A DNA stretch of 64,000 nucleotides from Colocasia esculenta (Eukaryota > Streptophyta > Magnoliopsida > Alismatales > Araceae): positions 10,830,049 to 10,894,048 of the forward strand of contig CM024760.1 in the NCBI GenBank assembly GCA_014218235.1, read 5' to 3'. Of this stretch, positions 50,501 to 60,313 are shown one piece after another. The notes beneath the pieces were generated by a model, which was given only the letters and a program-made list of their open reading frames with translations, was not told the origin of the DNA and did not search any database. The position numbers and the translations under genes are program-made. Positions within the stretch are counted from its first letter, which is position 1; each line of letters opens with the position of its first letter.

Positions 50501-50559
50501 CCTTTGCCCTTTAATGCCATGATATATTCATCTCTTTCTTGAATCTGTTTTCTCAACAT
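47533..50559 (-). pseudogene. gag-type polyprotein of the 18.5 kb element, main open part
   Basis: 1,008 open codons on the minus strand. It holds two gag-like modules. The first has a CX2HX4HX4C zinc-knuckle-like motif (C292, H295, H300, C305). The second contains a full Ty3-type gag core (about residues 690-890; landmarks PPKFEKFNGQGSPKEH, FFGSSLTGLAFEWY, FIERFY) and a second knuckle (C982, H985, H990, C995). Each knuckle is preceded by a shared KPYSFPKEKT block, and each module by an E-rich coiled-coil-like segment (EIEMLKKQIEERD in the second), so a large tandem duplication followed by loss of the core in the first module is likely. The frame ends at a TAA inside conserved sequence (IRK*ELQVGEY, against IKKGELQMGEY in module 1). 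Confidence 0.85.
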
Positions 50560-50826
50560 TTCAATTTCCAGCTAACATTTTTGTAAGAAGACTATCGCAG
50601 CAAGATCGTGTACAGACATGGTAGGGATGTTGGTTGTTGCCCTAACAGAAGTCGTTTTCAAGGAAGTAGGTGGCGACTTGCCATCTCCCTCAAACCTCAT
50701 TGTTACTCCAGACACTCTTCTGACCATTGGAGTCTTTGGGTCTTTACTCATGGTCTTTCCCTTTCCTACGAGAGAGTCTGACCTTTTAGTAAACTCTAGC
50801 AGTTCCTCTTCCTCCTGAGAGAAGGC

Positions 50827-52008
50827 TTAATGACTGGACATGCCAGCCATATAATATGCAAGAATGCGTGAGGTGTCACATTTTCGCTCTACCCTTCTTG
50901 TCAGCTTAGAGGAAAATTTGAGCTTTTGGAGGATGGAGACTCTAGAGTTGCCTTCCTCTCGAGCCAGTGGCTGAGAGTAATACTTCTTCACTCTTTCTTC
51001 TTGTTTCCTTCCATAAATTATTTTTGCTTTTCCTTTCTTTTGCCTTTTTTCATTTTCTTTTTGATCTTCATCCTCACAACATGATAGACCACCTTGGGCT
51101 GCTCCCATAGGTTGTAGCAAGCATTGATGTCCCAAGAAAGTTCTTGTTGGATCATAGACATAGCTGGACACGATCCGATCAACTCCATTGGATGCTTGGG
51201 TAAATGGAGGGACAAATATTGGACCCCTCCTCTGCAGCTGGGGCACGTGAGCTAGACGCTCCAAATTAGCTGCCCTGTTGTGGTAGGCAGTGTAGCAGAA
51301 AATAGTCCCTTGCCGTGCATAAGATTTGAACACTGGCACAGGAGGTGCTGGAGTTAGCTGATCAACATCTATTTTGCCCTTTGCATATGTTTCACTATTT
51401 TTGTCATGTTGTCGCTTCACTGGTTGAAGGGCTTGGGTCTTCTTAGGCACCCAAACTTGCTTTAATTTAATTGGCTTTGGGGCCAATTTGCTTTTGAATG
51501 TGTTATACATCTCTTTCTTTCCCTCTAATGCTTGGAAAGAATTTCTTGTTGGCACAGTTGGAACCACCTGATCTGGTTCTATTATAGCACAGCTGCTCTG
51601 CAGATGGATTCTGACGTGACCGACCAGCATGCTCTTTCCAGAGCCAGAGACACGTGCTTTGAGGGGAGTGACAGTTGTAGCCTTCACAGCATTGGCTTGA
51701 TGCCCCCGGGGTCCATTGGTCTTCCCAGCACTAGCTCGATGCCCCCTGGGTCCCTTGTCACTTCTTCCGTTGCCACAGTCCACATGATGGACTTGGCAGC
51801 TAACTGTCTCTGATTCCTCTTCAGCTATCTTGTCAGCGTTGTTGTGCAGTGCTTGAATGAAAGCCACCCCCAAGAAGTTGGGAAATTCGACCACCGGAGG
51901 AAAATCTCCAAAGCGGGTTGGCACAGCCAGATAGCCATATCGAGCGTGGTCCCGAACAATTTGCGGTCCGAAACGCACTTCAGCCATAGGTCTGTTAGTC
52001 ACCTGCAA
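50827..52008 (-). pseudogene. N-terminal part of the element's gag-type frame
   Basis: 393 open codons, in the same frame as the 50559-47533 segment and separated from it only by TAA (50829-50827) and TAG (50574-50572). The codons between the stops are open and resemble the region preceding the second gag module. The first ~280 residues show no domain I recognise; the C-terminal part is Lys/Glu-rich. It starts 80 bp after the primer site. Confidence 0.7.
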
Positions 52009-52088
52009 GTCAGTTCAAACCAGCAGTCAGTATGGAGTATGAAGGCCACAAGGCTTTCTATTCTGGCGAATAGATGAAGGGAAGTTTG

Positions 52089-52106
52089 GTCCCACCGGGC
52101 GTGCCA
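52089..52106 (-). other. primer-binding site of the 18.5 kb element
   Basis: Minus-strand TGGCACGCCCGGTGGGAC begins three bases after the 5' LTR ends in CCACA. The leading TGG pairs with a tRNA 3' CCA end. Which tRNA is not determined. Confidence 0.75.
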
Positions 52107-53223
52107 CGCTGTGGAAATGGATTTTTATTGATGTGAATCCATCACAAAATTATTTAAAATTTTAAAGTTCTATTTATCATGTTCTCGTGTGTGAACCCGC
52201 GTATTACAAATTCAAGTCCCGTTTAGTGCTAAGCAAGGCACTATAACGAAAGATGAATCAGTAATCGCGGAGCGCAGGCGTGCCAGTCACCGAAGTGACA
52301 ACATGTTCTGCCCCCGAGAGTCGAAGGACTTTGGGTCTATTTGCGCGCCGTTTGACTTCGTCAAACGAAAGTGGAGATCGGGTCGGGACCAAGATCCCGT
52401 CGTTGCCTAAGCGCAACGACGTTAATTACATCTCTCTAAGAGAGAAAACCCTTGATTAATCGCTAGAATAAAGAGTCTCATGACCTTAAATGGAAACATC
52501 CGATAAAAGATAAGCATAGAAAATTAAATTTGATTACGCCTAATGCGAGACGATCAAAATATAACATTCGACGTGTTATTTCAGATTTATTTAAAGGGGT
52601 TGAGTTGGTTTCAACATTATTTGATTTGGTTTGTTTTCTTTTGGTCTTTTGCATGTTTATCATCTTCGATCTTTTATTAGATTTTGTCCTTTTATTTATT
52701 GGCTTCTTGGTTTGATTTAATTTTGCTTGTTTGGTTTGTTGTAGGGCTTTATTTGATTTCGAATATCTCTTCATTTGTTTCTTAGAATTTATTTGAGTTT
52801 GCAATTTATTTGAATTTTATTCCAAATCGGAAGGTTAACTCGAAATTATTTGATTTGACCCCTCTTCCCCTTTTTTAGATTATTCGATTTGTAAACTTTA
52901 GATTTATATTTTTTTTTGAAGCCATCTTATTCATATATATTTTTTTATGTTTGATAAGAAATTATGATGTTGCATTTTTTTTTAAAAACTTGATTTGAAC
53001 TTGTAGCAATTTTATTTTAAATGGTTTGATTTATTTAACTTTTGTAAATTGTTGTTTGTCCTTTTCCTTTATTTATTTATTTATTTATTTTGAGTTGATT
53101 AAATGAAAGAGGCAATGCGTGTATATGAATAGTGCAGATCGGTGGGGCTAGTGGATGGAGAGAGAGTGTGTAGTGATGTGTATGCATGAACAGTGCAGAA
53201 CGGTGGGGTACTGTATATGGGGA

Positions 53224-53640
53224 CCTGAACGGTGGCTTTATTGGGATTGGAAATGAATAGGAAAAGCTGAACAGTGGCCTGCTCATATGTGCAATATGCT
53301 GAACGGTAGTCATAGAAAGCTGAACGGTGGCCTGGTTATATGTACAATATACTGAACGGTGGCCTACCTATATGCACAATATGCTGAACGGTGGCCATAG
53401 AAAGCTGAACGGTGGCATGCCTATATTCACAATGTGCTGAACGGTGGAGGGTAAACTGATGCATGTATGGCTGAACGGTGGGGAAGTGCTGCCTGCACCG
53501 ATCAGGCTGAACGGTGGCTGCTGTTCATGTGGATCTGAACGGTGGGGGCCTGCACCGATCAGGCTGAACGGTGGCTGTTGTTCATGTGGATCTGAACGGT
53601 GGCACATGTATGCATGGGTATGGTCTGAACGGTGGGGTGG
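53224..53640. repeat. CTGAACGGTGG array, block 1 (5' LTR)
   Basis: Counterpart of 38601-39011. Motif copies differ at a few positions (for example one CTGAACAGTGG here is intact in the other LTR, while CTGAACGGTGC there is CTGAACGGTGG here). Confidence 0.85.
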
Positions 53641-54316
53641 ATGCACCACCGATCAAGCTGAATGTTGATGGACAATTTGAAATTGTTTGTTTCTTTTGAT
53701 ATTTCTTCTATTTTCATTTTTTTTTGTCGTCATTTGTGACTATCATTATTATTATTGTTATTTGTTGTTATTGTTATTTTCCTTGTTTATCTTTGCATTT
53801 GATTTGTTAATCGGATGACATACATTGCACCGGTACTCATTTATTTCTTTTGCACTCACGAAGTACAAAGTAAGCCGATATAATTACAACATGACGGAGA
53901 AAAAAAAAACCCGGGTCACTCGGTAGAATTTGTCATGATGGGAATCATCCCTGCCCACCATATGTTGGGATGATCCTTTAGTGCAAACACCCACCAATCT
54001 AAGGGTATGCACACAGAATGATGTTCGCCACATAGCGGCGACACGATGTTTGCCAATAGTACCGAATCACAACACAAGTTGCTTGGTGACTATATAGGCA
54101 CAAACCAATTCGGGAATCATCGCGGCGAAAATTTGGCAGCACCTCCCCTTATTTTACATGTGGGGGGGTGTGCATGACATTCGTCCACCATGATGGAGAC
54201 GGTGCCAACAAGAGTGTTGATGCCGGAGGCAACAACATTATGACACATGGCACTGGTTTTTCCGGACATATCCAAGAAATGACCATTTTGTACCAAGGCC
54301 GGAGAACGTTGTAATC

Positions 54317-54633
54317 TTGAACGGTGGTATCTCATGTTGAAGGAATTCAGAACGGTGGCCTTCCACAGTGAAGGAGACCTGAACGGTGACCTTCCACAGT
54401 GAAGAGAACCTGAACGGTGACCTCCCACAGTGAAGGGAACCTGAACGGTGGCCTTCCACAATGAAGGAAACCTGAACGGTGGCCTTCCACAGTGAAGGGA
54501 ACCTGAACGTTGGCCCTTCCACAGTGAAGGAAACCTGAACGGTGACCTCCCATAGTGCAGAAAACTAGAACGGTGGGCTCCCAGATGTGAAGAAGAATGC
54601 TGAACGATGGGGCTGTGCAGGGCCACCGTTCAG
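54317..54633. repeat. CTGAACGGTGG array, block 2 (5' LTR)
   Basis: Counterpart of 39691-40008, with the same closing inverted copy CCACCGTTCAG (54623-54633). Confidence 0.85.
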
Positions 54634-56016
54634 AGATTCAACATCCACGAGAGAGGAAACGACCTTGGATTTCGGTAAAAATTTTCTTGAGATGAATCAA
54701 TTCACTGTTAAAGAAATTTTGGGGGAATAAGGACCAACATTTCAACTGAAATCACGTAAGGAGAAAGGATATTATCTATTTAAATTAAATGCTAATACAT
54801 CTCACATGGAGGAGGTGAGTGTTTAGCAGGGCATTCAAAACACACAGCGGGCTGTTGTTTTGGATCATCTCCAAATGTTCAGAACGTAATAGAATAGGAA
54901 AACGCAAAAGGGAAATGGGGAAGGGGCTGCTATTTCATTAAACGATTATTGACGGGAGAGGGAATATACGTATTTTAAAAAAAAAATCGGTGTAGAAATC
55001 AGAGGCTTGTTTAATGGCGACTGGGAACCCTCATACGGGGGAAACGAGGATCCAACGCCGTAATACTGAGCGAATGGTGGGCTATTGTCCTGGGTCACTT
55101 CCATGTATATAGAGTATGAAAGATCAAGCAAAGTCGTTTGGGTTAGTTCTAAAAAAAAAACAAAGAATCTGGACACAGGTTATTATATGTTTTCCTTTGT
55201 AGACCGAAATGAGGGCATGAGAAGGCCCAACTCGGTACATGCAAATCTAGTTTACTGCTCCAGCCTCAGACGAAACAGTTAGAAAAAAAAATGAAACAAA
55301 TTGGAAATAAAGAAGAAAGGTTCATATGACCATCCATGACAGGGATGCCATATGTTCCTCCTCAACACTTCTCAAATGTCCTTCTATGAACGCACAGTAG
55401 GAAGAAAGAAATAGAATATTAGAAAGAATAAAAATAAATAAATACACAGCTCCACATCTCATGTAGCAGACATCTCTTATTATCTCAATCAAAAGAAGAG
55501 TACAATGGAATAGAGAAGAGGCCCCGATTTCCCTCTTTTGCTTAATCTCTCTCTTCTCTTTTTCCTCCTTTGCTCTCACCACAAATTCCCAGACGAAAGG
55601 GAGTCTGCAACCTCCTCTCCTGCTCCTCTGCCGCTGCCTTCTGCTGCCAGAAGACCCACCCAGATGCCCCTTCTCTGCTGGCTGCCGCTTCTCACCTTCT
55701 CTCCACCCCCCAGCCGCAACTCTCTCTTCTCCCCCTGGTTCTTTCTTGGACTCCAAGAAAAAAAACCACCAGAAGCTTCTTTTTTCTTTTTTTTCTGCTG
55801 CTGCCTCCGATCCCCTCCTCCTTCTCATGTGAAAAGGAGCTTTTAAGCCCACCTTTTGAGGGCTGAGGTGGCAAAACCTCCTCCTCAAGACAGCCCTCCT
55901 TTCCTTGGAGATTTACTTCATGTGCCATTTGGTTAGCTATTGTTGCAACCCACTGCTTCTAGTCCTTGGGCCATTGGCCCATATGTGGCCCGAACACCAT
56001 AAAAATGGTGCAGACA

Positions 56017-56260
56017 AAGCTCGATCTTAATGTGCCCTCTCGAGCATATTTTACTGGATAAGCTCCAAGGGACTTACAATCACCGGAGAAACTCATACAT
56101 GCAGAATGGTGTTTGTTGATTCCATCAAAGTCTAATCTTTTGGTTGGACATCGCATTTCCACTTCTTAAAAAGATCACATCACTTTATAAGTGGGGGAAT
56201 TCGAATCCACTAGGTTGGCAAATACAAGAATGAATGATTCCTAAGATCCCTTTTGATGAG
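56017..56260. repeat. dispersed ~250 bp repeat, right part split by the LTR element
   Basis: Contains GCATTTCCACTTCTTAAAAA and ATCACTTTATAAGT, collinear with copy 1 at 24815-25110. It begins with the AAGCT target duplication. Confidence 0.5.
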
Positions 56261-56497
56261 GTCGGTTCAAACTAATAAAGATCTTATTGGACCGACTTTC
56301 GAAGGATTTGAGACCGAGACTTCGCATCTGTTGATAAAAAGGGTGGGGGGGGGAATTGTTGATGTCATCTGAATAGTGGTCGACATCGTTTGTCCAATGA
56401 AAAATCAACTAAAAAAAATTAAAATCAACTCTCTAATACTCAAGTCAAACTCTTATTATAGTAGGAAAACAGAGTATGAAGGAAAAGAGAGAGAGAG

Positions 56498-57252
56498 AGA
56501 GATGTTGGGGGAGCTGTGTAATATATCTAGGCACAGATATGTATGTGAATCAGAGAAACTACATAGAAATAAATCTATCCCTGCAGCTTTGGCAACCCTG
56601 TGCAATCACAATATTTTGTCTACCACATTCTCACATAAGATTCCAAGTCACAAGAAATCACCAAGTCGACAAGAACCCAATCACACACAAGATGCACAGG
56701 ATTTAACGTGGAAAACCCCCCCACAGTATGAAGGGAAAAACCACGGGACAAACCGACAACACTCCACTATATCAAATGGGAATACACAGTATTCTCTCTC
56801 AAGATTTGCCCAAATCTTGAGGTATTCAAACAAGAGGGTGAAGAGAAATAGGATTACCTCTTATGAGATAAATCCCTAAAACTAAAACCTCAAGAGAACA
56901 AAGGAGTATTGAAACCAATCTCCCGTCGGCCTCCACCGCTTCTTTCTCTTTCCTTTTCTTCTTCTTCCTTCCCTCTTCTATTTCTTCTTCTCTGCAAGGT
57001 GCCGCTGCGAAGAGGACGCCACTCTGCTGCAGCTCCGAGCTCACTGCGGCTGCTCCTTTTCTTCCTGGCTGCTGCTGCGTTTCTCTGGTCTATATCCAGA
57101 GAACACCTTTTTCCACCTTTTGCCTTTTCTACGGTGGTGGGGTATTAGGTTTGAGATGGGTATGATATACCCACATCCTAGCATGACTTATCATGCTCTT
57201 GGCCCACAAGGTGAAGGCCCACATGGGTTGGACCTGACAGCCCAACAAGAGA
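56498..57252. mobile_element. 745 bp solo LTR
   Basis: 56503-57247 starts TGTTGGG and ends CCCAACA, with AGAGA on each side. The flanks are GA-rich, so the duplication is less certain. Inside is GATTTAACGTGGAAAACC, a motif common in plant LTRs, and a C/T-rich leader-like stretch. No internal domain or second LTR. Confidence 0.6.
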
Positions 57253-57338
57253 GAGAGAGGGAGTCGAGGTGAGCCAAGATCTTTTATAAGGATTCGGAAT
57301 CTCTTGTTTCCTTACTTGTGGAGAGGGAAATTTTTTAT

Positions 57339-57659
57339 TAGGGCTGCAAATAAGTCGAGTTCGGAACTTGAAACACAGATTTCGATTCTGATTTCGATTC
57401 CGATAATATTATCGGAACTAAAATTTCGATAAGCTAAGGTGTTTACCATAATTTTACCTTTTGAGTTTATGATAATTTAGCGAAATAACCGATATCGATT
57501 TCGATTTCGATTATTTTTCAATTTCAATTCCGATAGCTTATCGGAATATCCGATACCGATTCCGATAAGCTATCGGTATCATTTTCCGATTCCGAAACCG
57601 ATAATTTTTATCAGAATCGAGTCGGAATATTAGAATATCGGGTTCCGTTTACACCCCTA
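57339..57659. mobile_element. hAT-like MITE
   Basis: 321 bp with termini TAGGGCTGCAAA and (read inward from the right) TAGGGGTGTAAA. The interior is made of repeated GATTCCGAT/GATTTCGAT words. Termini fit hAT; the expected 8 bp duplication is only partly recognisable in T-rich flanks. Confidence 0.55.
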
Positions 57660-57959
57660 CTTTTATAGGTGATCCTCTATGGTTCCGTTGAATCGCCTCA
57701 TTATGAAAGGTTAGAAATTTTTCTTGAGATGGAGGACCCTAGAATGATAAGTCACAACTAGATTCGCTTTAGAGGGTGGGTCATCTGTGGACATTGAATC
57801 ATCTTAGAGTCGGGGTCGTGGCCGGATTGTGGGCGTCTTAATCGGATCTCAGTCCGTATCGAATGTGCGCTATGTTGTCATTCTGCGTCGTCAAGATGTA
57901 ATGAGTCGATTCTCTTGGGCCAAGATGGTGGCCCATCACCTTTCAAGAGGACAGTAGCC

Positions 57960-58170
57960 ACATCTGTTAAAGTTTATCTTACAAGGCTTAGATCCAACAA
58001 CTCCTCGAGGAACACATATACACTCATCTGTAGGGACTCCATCGAAGTTTATCTTCAGGGGTCCAGTAGTGGAATTTCCCATTTAATTAACAAATTTTTG
58101 TTTGGACTTTGCATTTCCACTTTCTTAATAAGAATCTTATCATTCTATCAGGAAGTCCAAATAGAAACAC
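57960..58170. repeat. dispersed ~250 bp repeat, further copy
   Basis: Contains TTTGGACTTTGCATTTCCAC and TTCTTAATAAGAAT, collinear with 24815-25110. Confidence 0.5.
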
Positions 58171-58364
58171 ATTTGATTCTCTACCCTTATTTAAAAACAT
58201 AATTAAGCTCGCTTTCTTCTTCTAATCTTAGAGCTGAAAGATTCTGTCAGCACAAATGACAATGCAGAATGTAAGAAAAACTTAATGCTTAACTTGTTAG
58301 AGCTATAGCACTGGATAATAATGCCTCTCTTGCAGATATCTGCGCAATGAGAAGCCCAGAGAAT

Positions 58365-58557
58365 CTGTAGTATGAGAAATGCTAGTTATTCGGGCGCCCG
58401 AGTAATTGGCCTACGTGGATCGGCCACGCGGCATGTGGGCCCCACGCCGCTTTCGTGGGGCCCATACATGGCCGACCAATCAAGTCAGCCTGCGCGGTCG
58501 ATCCACGTCAGCTGGGTTACTTGGGCGCCCAAGTAACCAGCATTTCTCCTGTAGTTA
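58365..58557. mobile_element. MULE-type GC-rich fold-back MITE
   Basis: 175 bp (58374-58548) with termini GAGAAATGCTAGTTATTC and, read inward from the right, GAGAAATGCTGGTTACTT, both followed by GGGCGCCC. Flanks are CTGTAGTAT and CTGTAGTTA, a near-perfect 9 bp duplication. Much richer in G+C than its surroundings. Shares GAGAAATNCT ends with 11025-11174. Confidence 0.75.
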
Positions 58558-58569
58558 TATGAAACGAGG

Positions 58570-60260
58570 TCACATGTACTGAAAGATGAGGTTTCTCATA
58601 CATATATACTTTGATTAATTATCTATAACAGCAAATATAAGTATGAAATATACTTCCAGGGATTTAGAGGAGATGGCCATGATCGTGGAAACTTTTACGA
58701 AACTTGTGGGCCCAACATTTGTAAAAGAGAGAAAAAGAGATCAACAACTACGGCAATTCATAGTTACAATTTGGTTTTTTGTAGAGGTGGTTTTCGAATC
58801 AGACAACCCAAATGCTCGCGAGGCCCAGCCCACTTTATGAAGGATTTGGGCCGACAAAAGGAAATGGGCTGGGCTAAGTCAGTCTTAGCTAGTCCGGGCC
58901 CTTAATTTAGTTCTGGAGTGGGCTTCATCAAACAATCTAGGATCCAGAAGGTGACGACAGGAGGTGGGTAGCAAGATATCAGGAGCAAGACTGACCCATG
59001 CCCATCTCTGTTCACCGCTTCACATTGCCCTCCCCCGCATTCTGCTCGGCAACTCGGGTTTGGGCAATTCTATGCCCATCCCCATACTGGATCGGCCTAG
59101 TGCCCGAGGCCCAAGGCCCTAGACCAATCCCACGATCGGGCCCGAGGATATTGAAAAGTTAGCCCACATCAGGCTGTTCTTCTTTCGAAGGTCATCCGAT
59201 GCTTCCACACTCATTCTTATAAACGCGTCGTGATGCTTCCCATTTATCCATGTTAACATGACACAGGCAAAAGGATGTTGTGCACGACATGAATGCTACC
59301 AGCTGGTTTCACAGTAAAGTTGGTTTAGATTGAACCATCAAATAATTTTCTTGATGTTAGCTTACCTCAATCAACCATCAACCTAACCATTGTCTATGCC
59401 AAGACGATAATAAACGGTGAGGAACAAAGATTGTCCTCCTCGCATCAGCCGCATTCCTCCTCAAACTAGTCAAATGTGATACAAATGTCTAAAGTTGGAG
59501 ACAAGGTTGTCCGAATCAATGTACCAAATCAAATTGAATTTTGCATGGGATGGTACGATATCAGATATACTGTACCAATCCAATTCAACTCAAAAACTCT
59601 TAGTTTTTTGTCATAAAAATTAAATAAATATTATTTATGTCAAACTATACTGAGTACCGGTGCAGTCCGGCCAACCTTGGTTGGAGGTGTTAGTTACGGT
59701 TGTTATCGCCAACACCTTTATGCCACTAGGCATGTTTGGTATTATGATAAATTGGGGATAGAACGAAGATATTCTCAAAATTTTAAAAATATTCTTAAAA
59801 TTTTGAAGATATTTTTACTCTATCCTCGTTCTATTTTGATACCAAACATGCCCAAAAAACATTTACATCAAGCAAGCACTTGGCCTCAATGTAGATCTAT
59901 GCTGGTGATGATGCATGCGAGGTAAACAGCCATGGTTAGTTGCCCATGGCATGCAATAAAGTTTACAGAATGTTGAATGGTTGGCAGAGATTTACACAGG
60001 GGACCCCTCCAGAAAGACTGGAGGTTTGGAAGGTTGGTCATCCAATATGTTTAGAAAGTTAACGGCAAATACTACAAAGTACAAAGGAAGGATGCTCGCC
60101 TAGCTGAACATGTGAGTTTGGCAAGAGAAGAAACCATGCAGACTGTACAGTTAGATCCTAAACTCACCCATCAGAGAAGAGGAAAAGGGAACAAACACCT
60201 AATTAAACAAGGACAGCCTGCTAAAGTGGAAGGAGGCGGCTAGAGACAGAAGAGCACAAC
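58570..60260. other. intergenic region before the GT64 gene, no gene seen
   Basis: No supported coding region apart from the presumed 3' UTR of the minus-strand GT64 gene at its right end. It contains the small fold-back element at 59729-59852. Confidence 0.4.
59729..59852. mobile_element. 124 bp fold-back element
   Basis: Termini GGCATGTTTGGTAT and, from the right, GGCATGTTTGGTAT, an exact 14 bp match; the inverted repeat extends inward through GGATAGA and AAAATTTTAA with mismatches. No clear target duplication. Confidence 0.6.
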
Positions 60261-60313
60261 AATGGCAACAGCATGCCCGTCCTTTTGAAAGAAGCCTTTC
60301 ACAAGTTGTTACC

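Larger units (their letters stand above)
37496..56016 (-). mobile_element. 18.5 kb non-autonomous LTR retrotransposon with gag only (Tat-like, TR-GAG type)
   Basis: AAGCT lies on both sides (37491-37495 and 56017-56021). Two LTRs of 3,897 and 3,907 bp have TG...CA ends. On the minus strand the order is 5' LTR (56016-52110), primer site, a long gag-type frame with two stops, 6 kb of tandem repeats, polypurine tract, 3' LTR (41392-37496). No protease, reverse transcriptase, RNase H or integrase motif is found in any frame, so it needs an autonomous partner. Repeat-rich 3' regions are known from Tat/Ogre elements. In the first 320 bp of the LTRs I count seven differences, all transitions, so the insertion is fairly recent. 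Confidence 0.9.
52110..56016 (-). repeat. 5' LTR of the 18.5 kb element
   Basis: Near-identical direct copy of 37496-41392, with minus-strand ends TGTCTGCACC and TTTCCACA. It includes the motif blocks at 53224-53640 and 54317-54633. As the upstream LTR it would carry the promoter; I cannot place a convincing TATA box. Confidence 0.95.
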
